A DNA stretch of 64,000 nt from Desmodesmus armatus (taxonomy: Eukaryota > Chlorophyta > Chlorophyceae > Sphaeropleales > Scenedesmaceae), in the NCBI GenBank assembly GCA_007449985.2, contig VIIQ02000686.1, positions 186,001 through 250,000 on the forward strand. The letters are read 5' to 3'. This document shows positions 12,501-25,800 of this stretch, piece after piece. The translations under genes were made by a program, and so were the position numbers. How positions within the stretch are numbered: position 1 is the stretch's first letter; every line of letters starts with the position of its first letter. Below the pieces are notes generated by a model. It ran no database searches. It had not been told where the DNA came from and saw only the letters and a program-made list of their open reading frames with translations.

Positions 12501-14814
12501 ACTTGACATCAAACTCGCATAACTACAACCTTGACAGCGATTGGGTATTACGCAGACCATGCTACGCATCCAGGTGGCAATCCTGTCGACTTTGTACCAC
12601 ACACTGTGCTGCCTTGAAAACACAAGTTGTGCCACCACCTCATGTACACTGGTATTGTGCTCAGCCCCTCACAAGCAGTCTGAAGCTCTTGCACGCCTCT
12701 CTGCAGGAACAACACAACGCCACTAGGTCGCAAAACAAACAGCAGTAGTACACATCGCTCCTCAACTTGCGCGCAACCTTTGGGCTCCAGCATTCGCATG
12801 GGAACGCGCAGCCTCCACACAGCATACATGCCACAACACAGAAGAAGCATAGAGCAGTCGACTGCAGCTGGTGGGCAAGTGCAAAGGAATGCCCAAACAA
12901 CCCCTGTAACCCCACGACCGACCTCGAATTGTCCCAAGCTGGCAAGACTTCCAGAAAAGGAATAACCATAACACCATCCTCGCCCATCCATCAACATGGA
13001 ACCATTGGTTGCCCAGCCCATATTAGCATGTGGGTGTTGGGAGTGCAGCCTTCACAGCTGCCATGGAGCCCACCGCAACACCATATGACGAGCATATTGC
13101 CACCTGCAACCTCATCCGTGACCAAATCCACAACCTCTTGCATAACCACAAACACCTTGCCACCTGCACTGTGTGCGCTGTCAACCCTTGGAGTGCATGC
13201 CATGGGATATGAGAAGCAGAAGGCCGGAGCCAACGGCAGGATATGATGCATGTCAATATGGCCAGCCACCAGGTGTAGCTCTGGCTGCAGAAGGAAAAGA
13301 AAGCTGCAAATAGGGGGTAACATGACGCGGGGGGTGGGGGGCCAGGCAGCACCAAGAACGTAGAAGAGGTGACGTGATGATAGTGATAACAGACAACTGA
13401 AACATGACCCCTCACAGGCATTGGCAATGCCTTGCAACACACACTAAAAGGTGATGCACGACTTGCAGAGACAATGCCGAAACAACATAGTAGTACCAAA
13501 AACACGCCGAAAGCAGACTGCCACGGCTAAAAGCTGGCAAATCCCAAGAAACAGATGACACAACTGCTACTCCCTGTATACCACTCGCACAAATCACTTC
13601 GACATACTTTCGACAACAAGCGTCAAGGGGCGTCCCGGGCAGACTAGCTCACCCTGTAACCCCCCACAGCCACAACAACGCGTCTGCAACCCTGCAGCCA
13701 CCCTCACGCCCACAACACCTGCTAGCAGCGACGTTAACAGAAGCACCATGTGGTGCCGGTGAGGCCCACGGAGGAGGGATGTTGCCGCGGCAGACGCGGG
13801 CAGTCGACTGATTGGCTTCCCTGTCACCATAGAGCCCCAGATGTGACGGCTTTTGTTAGCTGTGAGGGAGGTGAACACTGATGAATATCAGAGCCGTCAG
13901 AGGCTGGTGACCAATGGAAGCATCCAACAAAACAGCAGAACATGCTGCAGCTAACACGCCAAGGCACATGCGTGTCAACACATGCTGCTCAGCGGTAAGC
14001 CGCTGTGAAACCACCGCACTCCTGCATTAGCAGCGCGTTCGCTCATCGATACGGGCGCAACACCCCAAGACGTGGCGGACAACATATGCTGAGGGCGCAT
14101 TGCTTGCTTTCCCTCATGGAATAACAACAGCGGGCAAGGCACTTGTCCTTGCTGCCAGAACTTTAAGCATTGTATGATCCCCAACCCATTGACTTGGGTA
14201 TATCCCAAACCCATTGACTTGAAAAAGGCCATAGGAAGTTGAGGCCAAAAAAGTGTACAGTAAGAATAACCGGGAGCAGGGCTGCAGCACTGGGATACCA
14301 AACAGCCATGTGCCGCAACCAACCTGATGATTCAATCCTCCATACAGCAGGCCAACAACGAGCACCAGAGTAGGTGATAGCCAGCACACGCCAGGGAGCA
14401 AACACAAGGTGGCAGTTGCGGGCCAGCCGCAACACATCCCATATGACAGCCACCCTGGCTGCCACATGCTGGCTGGACGATCAACACGATGCTCCCTGCT
14501 CACCAGTGCAGCAGCACAGCTGTGTTGTAACTGCGATAGCTGCATGCACGGGACATGTGACAGTTCAAAACAACAGGGACAACCAGATGTGTAGGGCACA
14601 TCCAGCGCAAGCAAACGCAAATGGGATGACCAACCTGACCTGACCATACCCCAGCACAGAACAAGCGCTGCGTGGCGCGAGCTGCTGCACCCCTGCCAAT
14701 GTCCAGACGACCAGGCACTGGGGGCTGAATGTAGCCCCTAGCAGCAGCGGAGCCACAGCTGCATACTCGTGCGCACCAGCAGCAATAACTGCCAGAAAGA
14801 GGCCGCGCTAGCGC
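9577..14814. other. Gene-free 5.2-kb block
   Basis: No exon series, conserved motif or RNA gene was found between the serine acetyltransferase stop and the kinase stop. It holds short direct repeats: a block with GCTTGACAACAG and GCAAGCTCCATAC at 10142-10230, and CCCATTGACTTG twice at 14183-14222. It also holds the diverged tandem repeats listed separately. Open frames here are Cys/Val/Leu-rich and overlap in several frames, as expected for non-coding GC-rich DNA. Confidence 0.7.
12055..13540. repeat. Diverged tandem repeats of about 600-740 bp
   Basis: Three alignable copies of the block starting CCCCTCACA are at about 12061, 12664 and 13405, each followed by a GCATGCCTC/GCACGCCTC-like stretch and an AACAACACAACGCC-like stretch. 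Further corresponding blocks (CAGCATTCGTATCTG against CAGCATTCGCATGGG, near 12185 and 12790; CATTGGGTGTTGAG against TGTGGGTGTTGGGAG, near 12442 and 13028) keep the same spacing. A fainter related stretch appears near 14420-14470. The copies look old, and no transposase was seen. Confidence 0.6.
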
Positions 14815-17800
14815 TCACGGCACCAACCCACCAACCTGCCCTGATACATGCCCTGGTTGCTGCCGGAGGGCAGGCCATTCTGGTGTGAAGGGTGAGGCGC
14901 AGGTGAAGGGGCCTCCTGCGGCGTCCAGCAGCTGCTGCAGCTGGGCGATGATCTCGTCGAAGCTGGGCCTGTGGTCCGGCTCTGTGGCCCAGCAGCGCTC
15001 TGCCAGGCTCTGGTAGTTGGTCCAGGTGCCAGGAGGGAAGTGCGGGCGCTGCTGCTGTCGGTACACCCTGCAGATAACACAGACAGTAAGGGCAACAGCC
15101 CACGATCAGCTGAGATACACCATGCTTTGTGACACAGAAAGGGCGCCAACGAACTGAGCGGACATGTGTACGTGGTCTTCTCGCACAACACATGCACTGT
15201 GCAACCTGAACTTCGTTTGTAAGCAGGGTGCCACATCAGTGGTTTGCAAAACGGCACCAGCCACCCGACACACAAGGCGCATATCTGCACGATACTGCCA
15301 TGCGGCCACCAATGCTACCTTGTGGTTGAGACCAAGAGCAGATCGACGTCCGCCTCACCTTTTGGCAATGGTGTCCTTGGCATGGCCTGTGTACGGCCGC
15401 CTGCAGCAGTACAGCTCGTACATCATGATGCCAAAGGAGTACACGTCCACTGCAGGTGTCAGCTTGCTGCCTTCCACAAACACCTCAGGCGCCTGGTAAG
15501 CCACAGTGCCGCTGCCACTGCGGTTGCGGACGTAGTTGTTGCCCATCAGCAGCCGCGCAAGGCCAAAATCCCCTGCAGGCCACCCGGCATAACACATGAG
15601 ACCGGTTTTGCATGCGTTGCGCTGGACTGATCACTGCAAACACAGCGTACGACATGCTATGTGCTGTGCACATGCTGCATGCGCTCTGTGACAAGGACGC
15701 ATGCAGCACATCATGTAAGATGCAGGTGTGGCGCAACATCAAGGGACACCCTGCCCATCCATTTGCAGGGCTGTATCGCACCACCCTGCACGACATGAGC
15801 AAGCTGTCTGCAGCACTGCACTCACCCAGCTTGCACACGAACCCCAGGGGGCTGTTTGCAGCGGTTGCCAGCAGCACGTTCTCGCACTTGAGGTCACTGT
15901 GGATGATGCCCTCGCCGTGCAGGTGCTGGAGGCTGTACGCCACTTGCAGCAGCACCTGCAGCCAGCATGCAGCACAGCCAGCAGACACACGCTCACGCCA
16001 GCACACAGATGGAGACAGACAGCACGCCCCTCGACGGACGCGCTGCCAACAGAACTGCACCGACAGTAAGCCTGCTGCAAGTGGAGCCGCTTAGCCTGGC
16101 GCTCACTAGCTGATCAACTTCCGGCCAAAACACTGAGCCCAGAATTCTGGCGATGCTGCTGTTCTGCCTTGCCGAATATGTGGGCAGGCTGTATGCACAC
16201 AGTGCATAGCCCGGAGCACTCACCGTGTTGAGCAGCCGCATGTCGACCACCAGGCCTTTGTTTGGCAGGCGCTTGTGCAGCAGCCCGCGCCGCATTGCCT
16301 GCAGCCAGCCCAAGTAGACAAGGTGTGCAACCAACACACATCCTGCTCAGCACTTGTATAGCACTTTGGTACCAGCCGTGAGCACGGTACACAAGGTGAG
16401 GTGTTTGAACCAGACGTTGACACACGGTGGCAAGAACAATGTGTACTAGAGCCACAACAGCATGCTCAGTGTCTGGCCAGGAGCGCTGCCGCTACAGCAT
16501 ACAGGCTGCTGATTGCCTGCCGCCTCAGCACACAACGCTGGCATGAATTGAAACATGAACGCTAGGTTACTGCTGTAGTCACATCCAAAGGACTCCTGAC
16601 GCACCTGATGGAGGTTGCCCCTGTCCGAAAGCTCCATGACCACGATGTTGCACAGCGTGTGCGGCAGCTCCTTATGGCTGCTGGTGATGGGGCGGTAACG
16701 CACGCTCAGCAGTGGGTTGCTGCTGCCACCGCGGATGGAGCCTGAGAGGGCAGCAGGTAGTTTGGAGGACATCCAGGACAACAAGGTCCATAAGCGAGCA
16801 CAGTTCATGTCAGGATTCAAGCAATTACCCACCCCCCTAGATGCTGACACTCAAATCAAAGACACTCTCCAACGTGTGCAGACAGTTCCCACGAAATTTT
16901 TCACTACCCAAATGGCAGCTACCCTCCGTGACACAAGCATACACCCTCCCATCCATCGGAAGGTCAAAAATAACCAACACCGCTTGCCATGTGACAAGCA
17001 GCAGATGTTCAGCTATGGAGAATGCCCCACTGCGGTGCAGAGCCACCGCATGCCCAAACACCGACCGGCCTACCTCCTTCCTCCACAAGGTCTGTGAGGC
17101 ATGCAAACACCCGGACGATGTTGGGGTGCTGGATGGATGTCAGCACCGCCATCTCCATCGCACTCTTCATCAGCTGCCGCTCATGCGCACTCACATACAT
17201 CACCTGGCCAACACGGACGGCACAGCACAGCACAGCGCGGCGCAGCGGATGTCATGCCCACCCTTGATGAGTGTTACCGATGGTGCAAGATGGTCATAAG
17301 CACAGTTGCCTGTCGCTGCAGGTGCTGATTCCCTCCTGGCTACTGGCGCACTCACGCACTCACACCCCATGCTTGCACAGCAGCCAAAGATACAGCACAA
17401 CCTGTACGAGACACACCTTGAATGCCACCGGGCTCCCTTGCCAGGTGCCTGCATGAATCACAGAATGAACACAACAAGTGAAGTGGATGTGTGCCCGAGC
17501 GTGACGTGACATGGGCATGCATACCATCTGTCAACAGCGTCCATCCCCTTGCAGTGTGTGCAGCCACATGCAGCAACATGAACCCAACATGAACAGCTGG
17601 CAGCCCTGCTGTCTGCTGGTCTGCAGCTCAGCTGCTGCAGCTGTGGCAGGGGCACAGTCGTTGCCGTGCACCTACCTGCGTACACAGTGCCGAAGCCGCC
17701 CTTGCCAATCAGGCGCTGCAGCTGCAGCTCTTGCACGTAGGTTGCGTCAGGCTTCTGGCGCGTGACATGCATGTCACGCGAGTGCTGCACCTGACGGCGC

Positions 17801-20800
17801 AGCGTCTGCAACACACATACACACAGCAGACCGCCAGCGCACAAGGCTTCACCAACGCACAGAAAGCACTGCTGTGAGGCTGGCCACAGCCCCTTGTCTG
17901 TGCTTCTAGTAAGGGGCAGGTTGTGCAGGGCATTTGGAAGGCAAGTTTGGGAGTCTGGCGCTCTCGTCACACCCACCCACTTGCTTCCTGACACAGACAC
18001 ACCCACCCACTGGCTTCCCTGACACCAACAAAACCACTCCGCATTGCATGTTTTCTTTCCCTTCTTTGATGGTACGGTGCCAATGAGCTGCCTAAAGAGA
18101 GAGCAGGTCAGACGTACAACTTTCTTCCTTCATGTGCATGTCTAGGGCCCTCTTGGTCCAGGGTATGTGACCAAAAACACATAGCCCTTGACTGTCCTGC
18201 TGGAATACAAGGGCTGGTTGCAGGTCACATGTGAACAATGCATGCATAACCATAACACTGACCCCAACACGAGTATATGTGCCAACATAAGTGATGCCCT
18301 GTATGTCATACCATGTCGAAACACACTCGGCAGCCCTGCTCACCTCGACAATGCTGCTGGTAGCGATGGGCCGTGTTGGCGGCAGAGGCGCAGACGCTGT
18401 CGACCGGGGGGACACCGACACAGGTGGGGGCCCAGACAGCCCTGAGTCCAGGCTGCTGGTGCGCCTGATGTGCACGTACGTGCCGCCCTCAGCAGAAGCC
18501 GACTGCAAGGCGGGGCTGCCGCCGCCCCGCAGCACCAGCTGGTGCGGGCTGCCAGCCTGGGATGACACCCTGCTGCATATGCTGCTCAGGATGGTGCTGC
18601 TGCTGCTACTGCTGCTGTGGCGGGCACTCTGCTTGGCCATGCGCAGCTCTGACAGCTCGCGCCAGGCCATGGCAGGGGGCACCAGCTGCATCATCAGCAC
18701 TGCGCAATCAGTCACGACAGGGCAGCATGCTCGTCAAGCCTGCCCCTGGCCCACCAAAGAAACGTTGAGTGCCGTGCACAACCAGGGGGTTGTATGCTTC
18801 AAGCTGTGTCACCAGAGTGTGTTGAATGTGCTGGTGCTGCCTATGTACATGTGCAGCATGTGTGAAGGCCAGGCTGCCAACATTTGCACCCCCACCCCAA
18901 AAGAACACACACTGCCGGCATGACCGCACACTTTACGATAGCACACACAGACCCCCCTTGCACCCCTCCTGTCAAACCCACGCACCCGACAGCATCATGC
19001 TCAGGGCGCTGATGGCAGGGAGCTCCACCTGGAAGTCATAGGGGCTCTGGTTGGTCACGTACAGGCAGCCATACCAGCGCGGCGAAGCAGTCGGCTGCTG
19101 CTGCGGCTGCTGCTGCTGCTGCGCCTTGCGCGCGCTGTGCTGGTGTGGACCGGAACTGCTGCCCTTCGAGCCGCCTGAGTGGCTGATGCTGGCGAGGCTG
19201 CCGAGGCTCCCGCGCCGGCTGGAGGTGTAGCCGACATCCGCGATGCCGCGGCCGTGGGCCATGCAGCAGCTGCGGCCCTTGGTGTGGGTGCGGCAGCTTG
19301 TCAGCAGCGGCGCGGCTGCGATGCTGGCGACCACGTCGTCGGGGTCAACAAAGATGTCCTGAGACGGAGCTGCTGACCCCTGCATCAACATCAAAGCATG
19401 AGGGGGTGGTTGCATGTATATGCAGCCACAGCCAGCCGTGCTTATTGTCCTGCGCTGCAAAAGCGACAGTATCTTGCCGCAACGTTGAGTGTGGCTGTGC
19501 TGAGTCCTGTCCTGCCCATGCCCCAGTCAACAGTTTTGAGCCGGGCCTGTCGCAAGTAGGCTGCTTACCAGCTTACTGTGATGCCCCACAGCAGGCCGCA
19601 AGCCAGCCAGCAAGTACCATCACACAACATGTACAAAGTCACCACGATTTCTTGGGAAGGCAACCTCGGAGTAGATCGAACTATTGTGCCGATGTAGTGC
19701 GTAAATTGGGCACCTTTGTCACAAAAAAACAGCCAGCCTGCTCACCTCCAGGAACCTGGCCGTGTTGGACACCACACAGGGCTGGCCGGAGCCCAATGCA
19801 TCCATCATCAACGTGTTGGCAGCGGGCAGGTGCAGGAGGCGCAGCTCCTCCGTCAGCGAACCACAGCTGATGGTGACGCCTGCGCGCCATGCACACGACA
19901 GCACAGCACAGCACAGCGCAAAACACACGTGTTACTTTGTGGCTCTTTCACCTAAGGCCTTGCCTGCCCTACCAGGTCGCCACACAGTATTGCTCAGGTG
20001 CTGGGTGTTGCTGGTAAAGCCTGTGAGGCTGCATCACATCGGGTACCGTGGGGTTCTGTACCAAGAGAGGGGGGGTTGTTGTACTCCTGCCTGTTAACAG
20101 CCCCGCCGGGCGTCGCACAGAATGCAGGAATGCAGGACCCAGGCTGACCACAGCTGCACTGTCCTTGTTGCGTGCAGCCCAGTCACCTGAGTTGCCCTCC
20201 CTGACAGTGCTCTTGCCGGTCTCCCGTCCTGGCAGCATCAACAGCATGGACTCGTGGTCGGGGCTCAACAAGCCGATCCTCACACTCATGGACTTGTTGT
20301 AGACCGATCCCAGCAGGAGGCTTGTTTGCTGCAGCACACACATGCAGTAATGTTCAGTGCTGGGCACAACAGGAATGCAGCAGGGCCCACCGCTGCAGCT
20401 GCTGACAAACGCCCAACACAGCGTAGCCAGCCACCTGCATCTTTGCCATGCGGCCTGCAGTCCCACTGCCAGGACTCTCAGCACGTGGCAGAGATGCAGG
20501 TGCCTGGCTGCTCTGGCTGCCCTGGGGGTCGATGAGAAAAAGGCGCGCATGACTACGGCCTGGCCCAGCTGGGACGCGCATGTGTCGATAGAGGTTTCAG
20601 GCGCTGTGCTGCAAGGCTTCTGTCAAAGATGGCATTAATTGTGCAGCCTCACACGTGGCGGCGTGCAAGCATAGCTGTGAACAGGGGCATGGAGACAACT
20701 GTGTTACGATACAAAGGGGGTGTGTCAGGACCTTTCTTTATTTCTTTCAATTGCCCAGCAGACCCCGGACAGCTTACATGCAGCACTGCAGTCATGAAGT

Positions 20801-22300
20801 CACAGATGGTGGCAGTTGACAGCACATGCATGGCCAGCTCCACTAGCCCCGCGTTGAGACACTCCTGCATGAGAGGGACCAGCCCCGCTGCCACGATGCC
20901 CACCAGCGGCTCCCACCTGTCAGCCCAGCACAGCAGACACAACCACGGGATGAGCCTATGCCCTGGGCACTGCCCAACCCAGTCGGGCGACTCAAACGCA
21001 AATTTATACATTTCCGTCGCTGGACAGCATGCTTTATTGGGCCAACTGCATGCAGAGGGACCGTCACTTGACAGCATGCTCTATTGGGCCAACTGCATGC
21101 ACAGGGAAAAGGTCTGCTGTTCGCACAGAGCGCCTAGTCCGAGGGGTGGCTGCTGCTGTCAAGTGGATGTGGACTCCCTCACCAGGACTCCCAGAAAGCT
21201 CCTGGCTGGCAGGACGCCAGCGTCAGCACACCCAGCATGGGCTCGCTGCTGTGTGCTGTGATGGGCACCGCCAGCCATGTGCGCATCCCGCTGTTGTGGA
21301 ACTCTTGCTCCCAGTCCTGCAGGTGCAAACAAACAGCAGCCCACGGTCAACTCCGCCGGCACCCACAGAGCAGGAGGAGCCTGCATGTCCAACACAACTG
21401 CAGCAGCTGGCCCATAACAACCACCCACACTAAAGGCTGCTGCCATGCACTGCACAGTCCGCGTTCATCCTGCAGCTGCTCGCACCTGTGGCAGTAAGCT
21501 GGTTGCTTCTTCAGCGTCTGACACTGTGCGGTACAGCACAGCTGGGGTGTGGCCGTGGCCATCCTGCTTGAACAGTCCTGCTGCACAGCGCTCCTTGTGG
21601 AGCAGTATCTGGCTGCGGTGGTAGGTGCGCGCGGGAAACATGCCCTGACCCGACAACCTGACAAACAGATCCGGTCGCGACGTGCTAGCGATGATGCTGC
21701 GCAGAATTGAACAACATGCAGGCAGGCGGGCAGGCAGGCAGTTGAAGTATACCTTGCTTGCAGGGCGGGACAATGCAGGTGGTGTTGCGGAAGCAGCCCA
21801 GGGGGAAAGTCAAGTTGGTGCTGCAAAGATAAGCCACCGTGATCCAAATGGGGTGATTGGCCACCTGAACACACCTGACATCACCGCAGCCCAAGTGACT
21901 CAGGATGATCTCGGCTGCCTGACTAGCTGCACCAGAGCCCTTGAGCCTCATCAACTCCTGCAGCAGCAGACGGGCCTGCGCCACAGCAGGACCACAGACA
22001 ACCCCGGCACGTTACGTTGGCAGTGCCATCTTTCACTTGCCACTCTGGCCACTGTCACTCTGGCACTGGCAGAGCCAGACCTGATCTCGATCGGGCCCAT
22101 TACTGCTGACTGGGCTGTGTTGGCAGAGTGTCAAACAGGTGTCGCCTGCGGCTGTCCGCCGCTCAATCAAACACCCCCACCCGCCCCACCTTGTACATTG
22201 AGCCGCTGCCGCTGCCATCTGCAGCAGAGGCGCTGGGCTCTGGTTGGGATGGCAGCGTATCTGGCGGTCTGACAGCGGGCTTCGAGCTGTTGCACCCCAT
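14815..22300 (-). CDS. TKL-type protein kinase with N-terminal MGC start and GAF-like region
   Basis: About 19 minus-strand exons run from an ATG at 22300 to a stop at 14815. The N-terminus MGCNSSKP fits N-myristoylation plus palmitoylation, suggesting membrane anchoring (inference). A middle region (WLAVPITAHSSEPMLGVLTLA, 21183-21316) reads like a GAF sensor domain. A long Ser/Gln-rich linker follows (18344-19384). The kinase domain has the glycine loop IGKGGFGTVYAG, a VAFK lysine carried on a 31-base exon (17417-17447), the catalytic loop HSDLKCENVL with Ser for the usual Arg, DFG (GDFGLARL), VAYQAPEVF, DVYSFG and DHRPSFDEI. Phases close through all kinase-domain exons (14815-17806). The frame of some exons between 20434 and 21820 is unresolved. 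Confidence 0.85.
21016..21106. repeat. 46-bp tandem duplication in kinase intron
   Basis: Two adjacent copies of a unit with GACAGCATGCT and ATTGGGCCAACTGCATGCA differ at only a few positions. They lie between the exons at 20778-20916 and 21183-21316. Confidence 0.85.
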
Positions 22301-22875
22301 GCGGACTCAAAGAGCTATGCATTTGAAGGACTTCACGGCATGGCCGGCACCGGCTCTAGCACATGTGCAAACCTCAAATAAGATATCTTTGGCGTGTGCT
22401 CTCTTAGGAGTCGGAACAGACCTTCGACACGACTATTTTCCAAGGGAACAATGATCCTGATGTCCTTTTGAGCCTGACTCAGCCAGGCAGAACAAAGTGC
22501 AAACCGTGTGACAAAATCTAAACTGCTGGTAACGAGTGATGGGCTTTTTGTCGGAAACACCGCTCAAGCAGTATAATCCAAGACATCGTGCTTACATGAA
22601 GCCCCGCGCTGCCCCTGGTCATTGGTCAGCTGGGTTAGCAATGCTGAACATCCAACCCAGGATCAAGGCCCTTGGCACAACAGCACCGTCATCGGCTGCC
22701 TTTCTGGTGAGTAGATTTATATTGAAGTGCAGCACACGTGCTCTTGTGGACTAGATCATGAGGTCACTCCAGGTGCCGCCCCACCCCAACTTGTTAAGAG
22801 CGGCAAGGCATTACTAGTGCAGTGTTTCAGCACCAATGCCACATCGACAGCAAGCTAATACAGCATGGCATGCCC

Positions 22876-25800
22876 TCAGTGCGTCGAGTGAGGTGGCAGC
22901 GGTGGCATGCCTGTCTTCCCCACATGCTGCGAATGGTGCGGGTGGTGATGCTGCCCTGCGCCCGCCTCATCTGTGCTGCCCCTGCTGTCACTGGCTGCCA
23001 AGCGCTGCGAAAGCTTCTCCCGCATGCCCTTCTTGGGCCAGGCATCCTCCTCTTCACCTGCACAGCACCGCATCAAGCACACAGGTCACGTAACTGCAGC
23101 CAGCTTGAGCATGGCACATGCTGACGATTCCCCACGAAGCAGTTGCCCTTCCAGAGACACTGCCGCAGTCTGTACATGTTTGCAACCCTGCGGCACATTC
23201 TGTTAGATCGCCAGCAGGAGGGGCGCGAGGGACCTCCATGTGGGCGGGGTTAGCCCTGCTGTGGCTGCGGCGGCGATCCACCCGTGTACGATACAACCCT
23301 GCTACTAGCTCAAGCCGACTTGCGCAGCATGTGCAATGCTGTAGCCCCATATTGTACACAAGACACCAGCCAGTCCTGCGCACAGTAGGCTGCTGAGGCT
23401 GCAGCTGCACAGCCTGTCAGGCCGATCCATGGCTTTTAGAAATCTAAAAACTACCCCGCCACTACCCCGCCTCACCGGCCAGTAGCAGGGCCAGGTTGCC
23501 CCTGTGTATCAGCTCGCCGTCAGTGGCATAGCCCAGCAGCGCAGAAAACTCGCTCGTCTGCTTGCCCTGCAGCAGCGTCAGGTCCTGCAGCAGACACCAA
23601 CCACCCCTCCTGCTCAGCTACAGTGAGCATGGCCATATGCATGACAACTCACGTCCTGGACATCTCCGAAGATATACATGCAGGTGCATGGCTGGTGAAG
23701 CAAGTGCACGTGCAAACCATCTGACAGGCCTCAGCTGTGCATTTGCCTGGCGCTGCAAGCTGCAAAGGCAGCAAGCACATGCAGCATCAGCACAGGCTGG
23801 GCGCGTTTGGGTGGGGAAGGTCGGCCAGCCTCAAGCAGAATGGACAGTACTACTAACGCATAGTATGGGGTACTGTGCAAGGTTGAGTGGAATGGAGTGT
23901 TGGGAACACTGTCACTGACAGTGACGCTGCGCGTGTCGACACCCACCTTGCTGTCAAAGTTTGACAGGCCCCGTGCGAACTCATTGCCGGATGCATCACA
24001 CAGCGACACAGCATCCTGCAGCAGCAGCCATGACATCCAATTCAACACTGTGTGTCAGATGGCTGCAATGGAACTGCTATGGCGCAGCCCCCCACCCTGC
24101 TGTGAGATATGCAAGGTTCCATTGAGCAGACTGCGCCGCTTGACTTGCGTTAGTGACAAACTTTGTCGGAATTTCCGGCGCAGGGAGAGTGCCACACAAC
24201 GGCCTCATGCGCGGCGACCAGCAGCCGTTAACTGTGGGCTGCAGCCGGTCCATGTCGCCTGCTCCCAGCTCGCGCAGCGAATGTGTGTTGACACAGAGTG
24301 TGTGTGTGTGGGGGGGGGGGGTCATTAGCCGATTGATTATGGCAATCACGCACTCTTTGCCAGCGCCGCTGCGGCAGTCAGCGGTTGGTCACGTGCCGCT
24401 CACCTGTGCGGAGAACTCTCCCACCACCTTGATGACCCCCACAGGGAAGAGGCTCTTGTGGTGGTCACGCACAGCACGCAGAGCACCATCATCAAGCCAC
24501 ATGGAGCCCCGCAGCGGCACTGCACGGCCACACACACGCACACATTACACACACATTACGACTGGTCATCATGACATGCACTTGCTGGATGCAACTAATG
24601 TGTAGATCTACACACATATGCTGTGGGAAGGATGCTGCAGGAACTTTGCTAGCATGGCATGCATGGTACATGGTATTCCCTATGCTTGCACACAGCATGC
24701 AACCTGCAACACACAGGCTCACTAAGATCGCAAGGACCCCTCCCCATGACCTGGCTGCCAGTGAGCCATTGCCTGCTGCCTGGCCAAAGCTGGCTGGCTG
24801 GCACTAGCTGTCATCATCCTACCAACCAGCCGAAAGCAGGGGTTGACCAGCTGGCGTGACCTGCTCAGCTGCCAAACAATCATAAGCAGCGCTGCACATG
24901 ACCACACTGCACATGACCACACTCAACTTGAGCACGCCACCATACCCAGGCACAAACTCAAACACGCCCAGTGCAAGATCCCACACACAAGGGTTTACGT
25001 CACTGTTGCTTGCCTATCTAGTAGAACAGCCTTAGTGAGCTTGCATGTATCCGAGTACTCCCTCTGTCGACACGCCTACCTGTGAGCAGCCAGCGCTTGC
25101 GCCCCTTGAGGCTGTGGGGCAGTGGGTGGAACTTGGTGCCCCTGCGTGCACCATTCAGGATCTCCACAATGTCCTCCGGCAACTGGCTGGTGCAGATCAC
25201 CATGCAGCAGCCGGCCGCTGTAGCAGCGACACAGCACAAGGGGCAGCATGCACACTCAGCCAAATGCCACTGTGGCTCGAAAGCATGACAGCAGCAGCCT
25301 GGCAGATATAACTGTGAGGGCTGTTTTGCGGACAGCTTTGAGCATACTTTTTTCTGTTTTACCAGGGGGGGCTTTAAGCAGATTTGACTCATGAAGCTAA
25401 CCAAGTGGGCTGTTTATGATGTGATTCTAAGGAGGGCTTTGTGATGGCGGGCAGAAAGTTGGGGGCACCCAGGCCAAACATACCATCAAGCACATACCCT
25501 GATACCTTGACCCCCTCGCATTGCAAGAACTTCTTGCATGCCCCTCACAAACCAACATGCGGCCCCTGCTCAGCCCCCTTCACCCCCCCCCCCTTCCTCC
25601 CCTTCGCGCACCTGTTGCAATGCGTGCTGCAGTCAGCTTGGTCACCATGCCTCCTGTACCCCACTGGGTGCCTGCAGGTCAACCGTCCACGAAAACACAG
25701 TCAATCAGTGATTGGATGTTACACAGAACATCGCCCGTTTGGGGGAGCCAACAAAAGGCACAAAAGGTCAATCAAAATGTTGGGATGTTAGCATGCCACA

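Noticed and set aside
13023..14647. Long minus-strand open frames of 157-177 codons
   Set aside because: Cys/Val/Leu-rich composition shared by several overlapping frames in repeat DNA; no splice pattern or motif.
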